Source: Paracoccaceae bacterium
GTDB taxonomy: Bacteria; Pseudomonadota; Alphaproteobacteria; Rhodobacterales; Rhodobacteraceae
Length of the DNA stretch: 64,000 nucleotides
NCBI GenBank assembly: GCA_012103375.1
Contig: WLWX01000001.1
Coordinates: forward strand, 1,106,501-1,170,500
Direction: 5' to 3'
The position numbers were made by a program, and so were the translations under genes. The notes under the pieces were generated by a model. It was not told where the DNA came from. It searched no databases and saw only the letters and a list, made by a program, of their open reading frames with translations. Positions 47,889 to 57,426 of this stretch are shown piece by piece. How positions within the stretch are numbered: position 1 is the first letter of the stretch; each line of letters begins with the position of its first letter.

Positions 47889-48880
47889 ATCAGGTCGGCG
47901 ATTGCGAAAAATGCCAGCGGTTGTTCTTCGCAGGTAACGGCGAGGATGTGGCCGGTGGCGTCGATGTCGAGGCCTTTTGGCCCGCCCTCAGCCTCGTTCG
48001 TGCGGCCGCGCCTGAATACCTGTTCTGACAGAACCCGGACACTGCGCCGCGGGGCGTGATCGCCCTGCCACTGGCCGTCGGGCGCATGAAACACATGGAC
48101 CAATGGCGCGCCCGCATCGGCAACGAAGGCGTGGCGGCCATCAGGTGAAAAACGCACGCCATGCGGGAAGCCGGTGCCGGTTAACTGGCCGTGCGATGCT
48201 GAGCGATGGTTCAACAGTTTTGTTCTGTCATAGATCTGCACGCTTGCGGTGAAATGATTGCTGACGGCCAGCCATCGGCAATCGGGCGTTTGGGTGATGC
48301 CATCGGGAACTTTCAGCCCGCGTTGCAGAAGAATCCGATTTCGCTGGCCTCCGCTATGCGCGATCCGGTGTTGGGTGACGCGGTTGCGATAGTTGTTGCA
48401 GACCAGAAGCTCAAAGCCCGCATCATCCACGCTGCTGACCAGCACTGAGCCCGGCGAATGCAGGCGGCGCGTCCAACTGGCGCGCGTGATCCGATGGCGC
48501 GCGGCAATTCGGATTGGGCTTGTTGCGCTGTGGGGCAGGTCGAACACCGCAACGCAGCCCCCGCGATTTGCGACCACCAGCGTCTGATCGTCGACGAAAT
48601 CGAAGCCGTGTGGGTCGCACAGGTCACCCGAGGAAAATTCGGTCGCGCCGGTGATGGCGATACGCGGCGCGGGGGCGGTGCAATCGATGTCGACGTTCAG
48701 GATCAGGCAGCAATTTGCCGCATAGCCCGCCAGGGCCAGCTTGCGGCAATTGGGTGAAAAGCGCAGATCCTCGGTCCGGCCAAGGCGCGCCAGCAAACAG
48801 GCTGTATCGGCATCGAGAATCGGGGTCACCTCCGGTGCCGTGGGTACGCCCGATCTGTTCAAGGTGGTTTTTGCAGCCAT
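47885..48880 (-). CDS. Beta-propeller (YncE/NHL-like) hypothetical protein
   Basis: A 331-residue protein with repeated propeller-blade motifs such as LRFSPNCRKLALAGY, DPHGFDFVDDQTLVVANRG, VPDGITQTPDCRWLAVSNH and PHGVRFSPDGRHAFVADAG. No signal peptide is evident, so a cytoplasmic location is likely. The function is unknown. It ends in a four-base convergent overlap with gapR. Confidence 0.72.
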   Translation of the reverse strand: MAAKTTLNRSGVPTAPEVTPILDADTACLLARLGRTEDLRFSPNCRKLALAGYAANCCLILNVDIDCTAPAPRIAITGATEFSSGDLCDPHGFDFVDDQTLVVANRGGCVAVFDLPHSATSPIRIAARHRITRASWTRRLHSPGSVLVSSVDDAGFELLVCNNYRNRVTQHRIAHSGGQRNRILLQRGLKVPDGITQTPDCRWLAVSNHFTASVQIYDRTKLLNHRSASHGQLTGTGFPHGVRFSPDGRHAFVADAGAPLVHVFHAPDGQWQGDHAPRRSVRVLSEQVFRRGRTNEAEGGPKGLDIDATGHILAVTCEEQPLAFFAIADLI

Positions 48881-49001
48881 TAACCATTGGTCGCGCAGAA
48901 AAGAGTTCGGTTCAACAAGTCATCGCTGACGCCCTCGGCTTTTTCGGTGGACAGGCGTCGTTGGCGCGATACCTTCGACCCAGATAGCGCCGGAGGCCGC
49001 C

Positions 49002-49436
49002 CTGACACCCCAGACCTTTCCATTCTGGCCCGAATTATTCGGGTTCAAGACATTGGCGCTGTTCGATCTTTGGTCGATCACGCATTTCCTGTCCGGCTTT
49101 GCGATGCTGACGACCCTGCGCCTGTTTGCCCCGCAGACGCTTGCGACCCGTCAGGCGCTGATCTGGTGTCTGGCCGCGTCATCCGCCTGGGAAATCGTCG
49201 AGATCTATCTGGAGTTGGGGCTGCTCGGAACCGGGGTGCAGGCCTGGTTCGCCGGGGTCGAACATTGGGCCAACCGGCTGATTACCGATCAGGCCTTGTT
49301 TTGCGCCGGTTTTCTGGTCGCAACACGTCTTCCGGTTCTGGTGGTGCCGGCCAAGATCCTGTCGCTGGGCTGGCTGGCGGTGCATGTGTTCTGGCTGCCG
49401 CATTCGATGTATTTGCACGATGTGCTGTGGCCCTGA
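49002..49436 (+). CDS. Small polytopic membrane protein with probable CTG start
   Basis: A 144-residue frame with about four membrane segments (WSITHFLSGFAMLTTLRLF, ALIWCLAASSAWEIVEIYL, ALFCAGFLVATRLPVL, LGWLAVHVFWLP). It resembles uncharacterised membrane proteins; His and Glu residues in the first two segments are notable. There is no ATG, GTG or TTG between the upstream stop at 48927 and a TTG at 49053, but a strong GGAGG lies five bases before a CTG at 49002, giving LTPQTFPFWPELFG. I infer the CTG start; TTG at 49053 is the alternative. Confidence 0.65.
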   Translation: MTPQTFPFWPELFGFKTLALFDLWSITHFLSGFAMLTTLRLFAPQTLATRQALIWCLAASSAWEIVEIYLELGLLGTGVQAWFAGVEHWANRLITDQALFCAGFLVATRLPVLVVPAKILSLGWLAVHVFWLPHSMYLHDVLWP

Positions 49437-49439
49437 GCG

Positions 49440-50315
49440 TTACGGCCGGATGAACACCACATCCTTCATTTGCGCCAGTTTCTCGATATCGGCTTCATAA
49501 CGGCGTGTCAGTTTGGCGATCAAACCAGGGGTCCAGCCCGGCAGGTCGAATTCCTCTTCAATCTCAGCCTCGATGACGAATTTGTCCAGAAACGCGGATG
49601 TCACCTCGCGCCGGGCCGCGATCGAGTTTGGGGGGCGGGCCTCGATATACTCCAGCATGCCTTTCAGGCCTTCGGGGTGCATGATCTCGGCCAGGATATC
49701 GGTGTCGCCATCCACCACTTCGTCATCTTCAAGATCCGCGACCATGCGCAGAACCTCTGGCCAGATCAGCGGCAGGTCTTCGTTGCACCACAGGATGATC
49801 CGGCATCCGGGGTTTGCGTCCTGAATCTGCTGAACCAGATCGGCCCAGGACAGGCTGTGCGGGTCGGTTTCGTTGAGGAATTCCGAAAAGCTTTGATCAC
49901 CGCCATAAACCGCGAACATCGTCGGCACCCATGTCGCCGAGTTTCGGATTCCAAGTGCGAATTCCACCTGATCGTCTGGAAACAACGCGCGCAGCCACGT
50001 GGTTTTTTGCGCGCCATCGTAAAGCGTGCCATTGGCAATTGCCTGGCGTTCGTCGCCAAGAAACCTGTCGTGATCAAATATAACGCGATCCGCATTACTT
50101 GAACCCAGGATCTGAGATTTGATCGCCGCCTGTTCGTCAGCTGTGGTATTCGTACCTTTTAGGCGCAGCGCCTCTCTGTTCAGAAGCGTGCGATAAATCC
50201 GGGGCCGGGGGACGCCCACGTCAAGCTCTCCCAGCCGCGCGAGGTTTTTGCGTAAAGCGATCAACAAACGCTCGGCATCGGTTCCGTGCGCGCCAATGTG
50301 GAATACGAATTGCAT
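49440..50315 (-). CDS. Hypothetical protein, sulfotransferase-like N-terminus
   Basis: A 291-residue protein beginning MQFVFHIGAHGTDAERLLIAL. FHIGAHGT occupies the place of the PAPS-binding loop in sulfotransferase-like families, but the usual Lys/Arg is absent, so enzyme activity is doubtful. The middle holds WLRALFPDDQVEFALGIRN and the end a basic/acidic helix. It is not assigned to a function. It lies three bases from the convergent membrane gene. Confidence 0.65.
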   Translation of the reverse strand: MQFVFHIGAHGTDAERLLIALRKNLARLGELDVGVPRPRIYRTLLNREALRLKGTNTTADEQAAIKSQILGSSNADRVIFDHDRFLGDERQAIANGTLYDGAQKTTWLRALFPDDQVEFALGIRNSATWVPTMFAVYGGDQSFSEFLNETDPHSLSWADLVQQIQDANPGCRIILWCNEDLPLIWPEVLRMVADLEDDEVVDGDTDILAEIMHPEGLKGMLEYIEARPPNSIAARREVTSAFLDKFVIEAEIEEEFDLPGWTPGLIAKLTRRYEADIEKLAQMKDVVFIRP

Positions 50316-50407
50316 CGACGTGTCGGACCTGCCTGCTTGCCCAGTTTGGCCGGATCATAGGGCTGAATTCTGGACAGGGGAACCGGTTATGCGTTAAGGG
50401 CGCGTAA

Positions 50408-52063
50408 ATGGTTGAGCAAAACACTCAAGTTAACCGAGCGCGCAGAATTGCGGTGCTTGATCGCTGGTCGCTGGGGGCGCTGGCGATTGCGCTTCTGGTC
50501 GCGCTGCCGATATGCGCGATCGGCTGGCTGGCGCTTGGTCCGTCGCAGGGTATCTGGGCGCATCTGTGGGCAACGGTGCTGCCGCGTTATGTTGCGAATA
50601 CGTTGATTATCGTGCTGGGGACCGGGGCATTGGCTGCAACGTTCGGGACTGGTGCGGCCTGGCTGGTGTCGGCGTATCGGTTCCCGGGGCACGGCTGGCT
50701 GCGCTGGGCCTTGCTGTTGCCACTGGCGGTTCCGGGCTATGTGGGCGCCTATGCGCTGGTTGACCTGTTGGAGTTTGCGGGGCCGGTTCAGACGATGCTG
50801 CGCGATGGGCTTGGCATTTCCCTGTCCGGGATCGACTGGCTGCCGGGGGTGCGGTCGCGCAGCATGGCGATTCTGGTGCTGGCGGCAGCGCTTTACCCTT
50901 ATGTCTATCTGATGACGCGTGCCGCCTTCGCCGAACAATCCGCCCTGGCCCATGATGTGGCGCGCACCCTGGGGGCGGGGCCGTGGCGGCGCTTTTTCCG
51001 TGTGGCCTTGCCCCTGGCCCGCCCGGCAATTGCCGCGGGCACGGCGATCATCATGATGGAGGCTGCCGGCGATTTCGGCGTTGTCGAGTTCTTTGCCGTT
51101 CAGACGCTGACGACCGGCATATTCTCAACCTGGTTGGAGGCCGGGAACGCCGCCGGGGCGGCGCAGATTGCTGTCATCGTATTGATCCTGATGGCAGGGC
51201 TGGTCGGAATCGAACGGTCCAGCCGTCGCCATCAGCGCCATTTCGGACTGGCGCGGCGCGACAAAACGGCCGAGACGACCGAATTGACAGGGGTTGCCGC
51301 CTGGGGCGCGACGCTCGCCTGTATCGTGCCGGTTCTGGTCGGATTTGCCCTGCCGGTGGGTGTTCTGGCCTGGCATGCGGCAGATCGGCCCGAGCGTTGG
51401 GTGGATCCCGGCCTGGGCCGCGCGTTGTTTCACACGCTGACGACCGGGGCGCTGGCGGCCGGGCTGACCGTTCTGGCGGCCTTGTTCCTGGTCTATGGCG
51501 TGCGTCAGTCGGGACGGCTGTTGCCGCGATTTGTGCTGCCGGTCACCACCTCAGGCTATGCCGCGCCGGGGGCGGTGCTTGGGCTGGGTCTGCTGATCCC
51601 GCTGGCGGCATTCGACAACCGGGTTGCCGATGCGGCTGTGGCGTTTGGGCTGGGCGATCCGGGCCTTTTGCTGACCGGTGGGGCAGGGGCCATCGTGCTG
51701 GCTTATGGGGTTCGGTTCTTTGCCATTGCGCAGGGGGCGCTGGATGGCTCTATGGGGCGCATTCCGCCCAGTCTGGGGATGGCGGCGCGCACGCTGGGGC
51801 GCGGGCGCGCGCGCACGCTGTGGCTGGTCGAACTGCCGCTGATGCGCGCCTCGGTGGCGACTGCGTTGCTGTTGATCTTTGTCGATTGCGTCAAGGAACT
51901 GCCCGCCACGCTGCTGCTGCGGCCGTTCAATTATAACACGCTGGCAACCCGGGTTTACGAGCAAGCCTCACTCGAACGGATCGGCGACGCCGCCCCGGCG
52001 GCACTGCTGGTTGTGGCCGTGGGGATCGGTGCCGTCATGGTTCTGGCCCGCGCAGCACGCTGA
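50408..52063 (+). CDS. Iron(III)-type ABC transporter permease (two-domain)
   Basis: A 551-residue inner-membrane protein made of two fused permease halves, about 12 membrane segments. Each half has an EAA-like loop: DVARTLGAGPWRRFFRVALP (first) and AARTLGRGRARTLWLVELP (second), the coupling sites for the ATPase. It is like FbpB/AfuB for ferric iron uptake. No binding protein or ATPase gene is adjacent; tRNA-Thr and an integration hot spot follow at once. Confidence 0.87.
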   Translation: MVEQNTQVNRARRIAVLDRWSLGALAIALLVALPICAIGWLALGPSQGIWAHLWATVLPRYVANTLIIVLGTGALAATFGTGAAWLVSAYRFPGHGWLRWALLLPLAVPGYVGAYALVDLLEFAGPVQTMLRDGLGISLSGIDWLPGVRSRSMAILVLAAALYPYVYLMTRAAFAEQSALAHDVARTLGAGPWRRFFRVALPLARPAIAAGTAIIMMEAAGDFGVVEFFAVQTLTTGIFSTWLEAGNAAGAAQIAVIVLILMAGLVGIERSSRRHQRHFGLARRDKTAETTELTGVAAWGATLACIVPVLVGFALPVGVLAWHAADRPERWVDPGLGRALFHTLTTGALAAGLTVLAALFLVYGVRQSGRLLPRFVLPVTTSGYAAPGAVLGLGLLIPLAAFDNRVADAAVAFGLGDPGLLLTGGAGAIVLAYGVRFFAIAQGALDGSMGRIPPSLGMAARTLGRGRARTLWLVELPLMRASVATALLLIFVDCVKELPATLLLRPFNYNTLATRVYEQASLERIGDAAPAALLVVAVGIGAVMVLARAAR

Positions 52064-52105
52064 AGGGCTTGCATGGCCCCGGCTTTGCCCCTAGATCGGG
52101 CGCGC

Positions 52106-52181
52106 GCCGGTTTAGCTCAGCTGGTAGAGCAACGGTTTTGTAAACCGTGGGTCGGGGGTTCGAGTCCCTCAACCGGCACCA
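52106..52181 (+). tRNA. tRNA-Thr (UGU anticodon)
   Basis: A complete cloverleaf: acceptor GCCGGTT with AACCGGC, D-arm GCTCAGCTGGTAGAGC, anticodon stem ACGGT/ACCGT with loop TTTGTAA (anticodon TGT), T-arm GGTTCGAGTCC, discriminator A, and an encoded CCA end (52179-52181). Its 3' end is the likely attachment site for the integrase gene 58 bases downstream. Confidence 0.96.
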
Positions 52182-52239
52182 TTCTACCGACATAAATATC
52201 TTCGTTGTCAACGGGTTATACCTATGAGGACAACGCCAT

Positions 52240-52823
52240 ATGTCACACAATCTGTCACACACAATCCTTCGTTCGGGTTCATACTACTACAATCGTAGGG
52301 TTCCTGACCGGGTCAGAACTGCCTTCGGAATGAGGGCTGTGCGCCTCAAGCTGGGGAGGGACGAAGATGAAGCAGCAGAAGTTGCAGCCCACCTAACCGA
52401 AACATTGAATGAGCTCTGGAATGTCGAAGACGTAAGGCCTGTGGACCTGTCTAAGCTCATCAAGTCTGTGCGGCCCGAGCAGTTGGACCTGCTGCAATGT
52501 ACTGAAGACTACTTGGGAACGAGGAACATCGAAGAAAAACCTGTCCGACTGGCAGTCAGAGCGTTGGTTGAGGTTTCGGGCAACAAGCCCATCACAAGCT
52601 ATGCAAGGCCAGATGCAAGATCGTTCGTGACCAGTCTTTGTGAACGAGGAAACCGAACTGGCACTATCAGGCGACGTTTGAACTCCATCCATGCGGTCAT
52701 CGAATTCGGGTTGATGGAAGCTGACGTTCAACAGCGAAACCCGTTCAGTCGATTGATCATAAAGAACGAAGGGTCGGACGTATCTCGTCGAGGCACCTTT
52801 ACCTTAGAGCAGCTACAAGACAT
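52240..52823 (+). pseudogene. Tyrosine integrase, N-terminal part, cut by IS3
   Basis: The first ~195 residues of a phage-type integrase: ILRSGSYYYNRRVPDRVRTA is the DUF6538-like arm, followed by an SAM-like core-binding domain (TIRRRLNSIHAVIEFGLME) and RGTFTLEQLQDIYR at the start of the catalytic domain. The catalytic Arg-His-Arg-Tyr part is missing; the frame runs into an IS3 element near 52824 and stops at 52917. Its position just after tRNA-Thr indicates an integrated element. Codon use is AT-richer than its surroundings. Confidence 0.85.
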
Positions 52824-53842
52824 CTACCGGACAACCCTTTTGTCAGGTCATGACACCCAGCTGATCTTACCCATACTGGGGGAGACAACCGACGTTTTCG
52901 GATTGTCTTCTTCTTGATCTCCTCTCTCATCTTTAGGATCTTCGAGCCTCGGCCGTGATAGACGTCGGCGGGTGTCAGGTTGGCCAGGCTCTCGTGGTAG
53001 CGATGGTTGTTGTAGTGGTCGACGAAGGCGGCGATCTGTCGTTCCAGGTCGCTGGGCAGGAAGTAGTTTTCCAAGAGGACGCGGTTCTTCATCGTCTGGT
53101 GCCAGCGCTCGATCTTGCCTTGGGTCTGCGGGTGATGCGGCGCACCGCGGACGTGATCCATGCCCTTGTTCTCAAGATACTCGGCCAGATCGGCTGCCAC
53201 GTAAGACGCGCCGTTGTCGCTGAGCAGCCTTGGCTTGTGCACGACCGTAGCGTTGTCGCAGCCTGAGGCTTCCAACGCCAGCTCCAGCGTGTCGGTGACA
53301 TCCTGGGCCTTCATCGTCGTGCAGAGCTTCCAGGCGATGATGTACCGGCTGTAATCGTCAAGGATGGTGCTGAGATAGAACCAGCCCCAGCCGATGACCT
53401 TGAGATAGGTGAAGTCGGTTTGCCACAGTTCGTTCGGTCGGACTGTCTTGTCCCTGAACTCATCCGCGGCCCGGATTACCACATGGGCTGGTGCCGTGAT
53501 CAGATCCTCCGCGCTGAGGATGCGATAGACAGACGACTCAGACACAAAGTAGCGCTTCTCATCGGTGTATTTGACCGCCAACTCGCGCGGTGTCAGGTCT
53601 TCGTGCTCCAGGGCAAAGTCGACGACATCGTCGCGAACCGTGTCCGGGATGCGGTTCCAGACCGACGCAGGTTTGGGAGAACGATCGGCTAGGCCATCGA
53701 GGCCGCCATCGCTCCAACGCGCGTACCAGTCGTAATAGGTGCTGCTGGGAATGCCGAGCATCTTCAGGGTTTGACGCGTAGGCAGATGGGATGCCTCCAC
53801 CGTGCGGATGATTTCAAACTTCTCGGATGCGGGATACCTCAT
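52799..53842 (-). CDS. IS3-family transposase OrfB (integrase catalytic subunit)
   Basis: Starts MRYPASEKFEIIRTVEAS; helix-turn-helix SHLPTRQTLKMLGIPSSTYYDW; then rve domain with DDE residues in LWQTDFTYLK, LLSDNGASYV and HHPQTQGKIERWHQ. It overlaps orfA by four bases (ATGA). The last ~10 codons and stop lie beyond the apparent IS end, so the natural C-terminus may be altered. Confidence 0.85.
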   Translation of the reverse strand: MRYPASEKFEIIRTVEASHLPTRQTLKMLGIPSSTYYDWYARWSDGGLDGLADRSPKPASVWNRIPDTVRDDVVDFALEHEDLTPRELAVKYTDEKRYFVSESSVYRILSAEDLITAPAHVVIRAADEFRDKTVRPNELWQTDFTYLKVIGWGWFYLSTILDDYSRYIIAWKLCTTMKAQDVTDTLELALEASGCDNATVVHKPRLLSDNGASYVAADLAEYLENKGMDHVRGAPHHPQTQGKIERWHQTMKNRVLLENYFLPSDLERQIAAFVDHYNNHRYHESLANLTPADVYHGRGSKILKMREEIKKKTIRKRRLSPPVWVRSAGCHDLTKGLSGRCLVAALR

Positions 53843-54282
53843 GCGTCGGCCTCCCCATCCCCGAGCATGCTTTTTTTGAGCAGGCGGTTCTCCAGCGTCA
53901 GTTCGGCGACTACCTCCTTCAGGGCGGCAGATTCCGACCGTAGCTCTTTGACTTCGGGAGACGTCGCTTGGAGTGCCGTGTCGCCCGCCAAGCGGTTCTT
54001 TCCCGCTTCCAGGAACTCCTTCGACCACGAATAGTATAGGCTCTCAGCGATGCCCTCGCGGCGGCACAATGCGGCAATGCTCTCCTCGCCGCGCAGGCCG
54101 GCCAGCACGACCCTGATCTTCTCTTCTGCTGAATAGTGTTTGCGGGTCTTCCGCTTGATACCCCTGACCAACTTGTCAGCGGCGTCTTTCGATGTTCCGG
54201 ATTTCTGTTTCATCTTCGCTCCATAATGGCTTCGATGAACCAGAAATCCTCCGTTGATCAAACACCTAAATCTGTCCGGTAG
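52824..54282 (-). mobile_element. IS3-family insertion sequence, first copy
   Basis: Bounded by CTACCGGACA at 52824 and its inverse complement at 54273-54282. It encodes OrfA and OrfB on the minus strand with a small overlap. Flanks differ: N-part of one integrase to the left, a P4-type integrase fragment to the right, and I see no target duplication. The element therefore sits on a deletion or recombination junction. Exact ends are uncertain by some bases. Confidence 0.75.
53839..54213 (-). CDS. IS3-family transposase OrfA
   Basis: A 124-residue protein: KHYSAEEKIRVVLAGLRGEE and IAALCRREGIAESLYYSWSKEF form the helix-turn-helix, and a leucine-zipper end (LRSESAALKEVVAELTLENR) mediates assembly. 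The ATG at 54213 (MKQKSGTSKD) is the usual start. Confidence 0.85.
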   Translation of the reverse strand: MKQKSGTSKDAADKLVRGIKRKTRKHYSAEEKIRVVLAGLRGEESIAALCRREGIAESLYYSWSKEFLEAGKNRLAGDTALQATSPEVKELRSESAALKEVVAELTLENRLLKKSMLGDGEADA

Positions 54283-54299
54283 GCGCTGACGTCAGACAG

Positions 54300-54420
54300 A
54301 TCAGGAGAATACCTGTTTCCCTCTTTTGCGGTCACACCTGCGCCCGATTAGCGAGAACACCCTCGACGGAGCACTACGGCGCATGGGCTATTCCGGCGAT
54401 GAAATGACTTCCCATGGCTT
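54300..54420 (+). pseudogene. P4-type integrase, C-terminal fragment
   Basis: A remnant reading LFPS, then after a one-base shift LRSHLRPISENT, GALRRMGYSGDEMTSHGFKA. The RPISENTL and GDEMTSHGF blocks are the catalytic-His region of P4/DUF4102 integrases. It is enclosed by IS3 on the left and cut by IS630 copy 3 on the right (TA at 54421). No start or catalytic tyrosine remains. Confidence 0.75.
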
Positions 54421-55120
54421 TAAAGCGTCCCGCCAAAAGCCTGAATCGTTGGGATTCCCTTGAGGTCTGATCTGTGATTCATCCTGTTTGGGAGGATGGA
54501 TCATGTCAGCACCTTTGCCAGACGCTCTGCGGATGCGGTTTCAGAGATTGATTGAGGAAGGGTTAAGCGGGCGAGCGGCGGCGTTGCGCTTGAAGCTTTC
54601 GCCTGCCACCGGGGCGCGGTGGGGGCTTGCGATCCGTCGCACTGGTCAGGCCCGCGCGGCCCCTCAAGGCCGACCCAGAGGCAAGGGCAAGCTCGATCCA
54701 CACCGGGCCTTCTTTGCGGAGATCATCGCGCAGGATGGCGACATCACGATGCCGGAGCTGGCAGCCGCCTTGCAAGACGCGACCGGCGTGCGCGCGCACC
54801 CGAACGCGATCGGAAAATTCCTTCGCAAGCTCGGCTATACACACAAAAAAAGTCGCTGGTGGCCGCCGAACGGTTGCCATTGTTGCGCCATTGGTCCGAG
54901 CGACAATGGCAACGCACCAAGGTAAGGCGGCAGCGCGAGGGCTGGTTCAAACATCGCCTTCCGGCAGTATCCGCTCAGCCCGAGCGCGTTGTGTTCATTG
55001 ACGAAACATCCGTGAAGACAAATCTGACCCGCCTCCGCGGATGGGCTCCGCGCGGGGATCGCCTGATCATGGACGCCCCGTTCGGCTCATGGGGCACACA
55101 GACGTTCATTGCTGGCCTCA
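54421..55120 (+). mobile_element. IS630-family element, copy 3, truncated
   Basis: The left end TAAAGCG and conserved GATTCATCC...GGAGGATGGATC leader match copies 1 and 2, but the coding sequence is clearly diverged. The element stops at about 55120 and is joined to an IS5-family remnant; the right inverted repeat is absent. It is not active. Confidence 0.85.
54503..55120 (+). pseudogene. Truncated IS630 transposase (copy 3)
   Basis: MSAPLPDALRMRFQRLIEEG starts the first frame; KKSRW at the A7 run shifts to -1 (KKSLVAAER), leading to VFIDETSVKTNLTRLRG and MDAPFGSWGTQTFIAGL, where similarity ends. The second Asp and the Glu of the DDE triad are missing. Confidence 0.85.
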
Positions 55121-55557
55121 GGGCGCAAAGGGGGGACTCTGTGCCTGGCCATTGGACGCTCTCGCGGCGGCATAACGACGAAGATATTGGCGCTGACGGA
55201 CGCGCTCGGCAACCGCGTCGAATTCAGATTGATGCCCGGCCAAGCCCATGATTTTCGCGAGAAGGGTTCGCTGAAATGCGGCCTGCTTGCCGGGTCCCTG
55301 CTGGCGGACAGCGTCTTCGATGCCGATTGGCTGCGCAATGACCTTCTGGCACGTGACATTACCCCGGTCATACCACCAAAATCCAATCGGAAGTTTCCAG
55401 CAGAGTTCGATATAGAGACCTACAAATGGCGGCACTTGATTGAAAATCATTTCGGTAAACTGAAAGAAAACAAAGGGATAGAAATGCGATCTTGCAAACA
55501 GACTTGAGCTTCAAGGCACTCATCTCAATCGCAGCAGCAATCCTTCACACGAGGTGA
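55121..55557 (+). pseudogene. IS5-family (IS427-type) transposase remnant
   Basis: Carries the C-terminal half only: AIGRSRGGITTKILALTDAL, FRLMPGQAHD, IPPKSNRKFP and ETYKWRHLIENHFGKLKENK. A missing A near 55497 shifts the frame; the restored frame reads DLSFKALISIAAAILHTR and stops at 55557. It is fused to truncated IS630 copy 3 upstream and abuts the stop of the split helicase gene downstream. Confidence 0.8.
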
Positions 55558-57426
55558 ACGTCAACTGCCTCTAGATTTACCGCTCTTTTTGTTAGCTGGC
55601 GGCGCATGGCCTCCTGTGATGGATTTGGCAAGTTGTCGGACGCGGTTCTTTTTGCTGGACGACTTGCCTGCGGGCGGTTTCGGCCCGCGAAGTTTCTCAG
55701 ACAATCGGTCAGACCCCTGCGATCCGCCCTTTGCCTTGCGCGGTTTCCACTTTTTGGCCTTTGGGGGTTCGGCTTCCGTTCTTGGGGATTTGGGTTTTGA
55801 TGCACCGCTCGGTTTCGAACCGGGCTTGGGCTTTTTCTTCCGTGGGGCCGGGGCGTCGTTCCAATCAATGGGCGGGGTACCGCTTTGAGCGTTCGTGGCC
55901 GCAGGGCTCACGCCTTTGGCGAGATCGTGGCCACCTGTTTTCTTGTCTGCGCGGGTTTTTTCCTTTGGCGCCGACGCACCTTTACGCTTACCAATTCCGT
56001 GATCAAGGCTTGGCGCACCCTTCATCTGCACAATTTTGGAACCGCCTTCCAACACCATTCCGGGACCGACAGCGCTCAAAAACCGCTCGACGGCACTTTG
56101 TCGGAGTTCAATCAACGACGCATCGTTTTGTATGCGAATGGCACCAACATCTTCACGAGAAATTTTGCCCAACTTGCATAGCATCGGCAGCAATAGGCGT
56201 GGCTCGGCATTTACCTTTCGACCGCCGTCCAGCGAAAACCAAACACTTGGGCCAAACGCCTCTCGGGGTTTGGCCGGTGTTGATGGGTCAACAAGTTCTT
56301 CGGGCGCTGAACGGTTTTCGCGATATAGCCGTATGTAGGCTGCGGCGATTTGTTCCGGCGAAAAACGCGCCACAACGCCGTTCACAGTTGCCGCGTTGGA
56401 AGGTTCCACAGGATCCGTCCAATCAGAACTGGCCAGCATGCGCTCATCATCTTTCGCACTAACTTCCTCAGCCGAAGGCGCTGTGTCCCATTCGGCTTTC
56501 AGCTTGGCCCACCCCAACAATCGATGCGCTTTTTTTTGTGCAGCAGGCGGCACGATCAGCGCGCTGATCCCTTTGCGCCCCGCGCGCCCAGTGCGACCAG
56601 AGCGGTGCAACAGCGTATCCTGGTTCGTCGGAAGCTCGGCGTGGATGACAAGCTCAAGGTTCGGTAAATCAATACCACGCGCGGCCACATCCGTCGCCAC
56701 ACAGACCCGCGCACGACCATCGCGCATCGCTTGCAGGGCGTGAGTGCGTTCGTTTTGTGACAGCTCGCCTGACAATGCCACAACTGAAAAACCACGGTTA
56801 GACAGGCGCGTGGTCAGCCGGTTCACCATCGCGCGTGTGTTGCAAAACACGATGGCATTGGGGGCTTCGTAGTACCGTAAAACGTTGATGATCGCGTTTT
56901 CGCCATCGCGGGCCGAAACATTCAACGCCCGGTATTCGATATCCGCGTGCTGGCTGCCGCCGCTGGTTGTGGCAACACGAACAGCGTCCTTCTGATAATT
57001 CTTGGCAAGTCGCGCAATGGAGGCAGGCACCGTCGCCGAAAACAGCAGCGTTTGCCGTTCGGTTGGCGATTGCTCAAGAATAAATTCCAAGTCCTCTCGA
57101 AAGCCCAAATCCAGCATTTCATCGGCTTCGTCCAACACGATCGCTTTCAGTTTACTTAGATCAATCGAGCCGCGCATGATGTGATCGCGCAATCGCCCAG
57201 GTGTGGCTACGACAATATGAGCCCCACGCGCCAAGGCCCGACGCTCGTCGCGCATGTCCATGCCGCCAACAGTCGAAGCCAAAGTTGCACGTGCTCCGGC
57301 AAAGAGCCAAGCCAGCTCGCGTTTGACCTGAAGGGCCAATTCGCGGGTTGGCGCAATGATCAGCGCCAACGGAGCGGCGGCAGCCGGTAGACCCTCATCT
57401 TGGCCAAGCAATCCATTCGCGATTGT

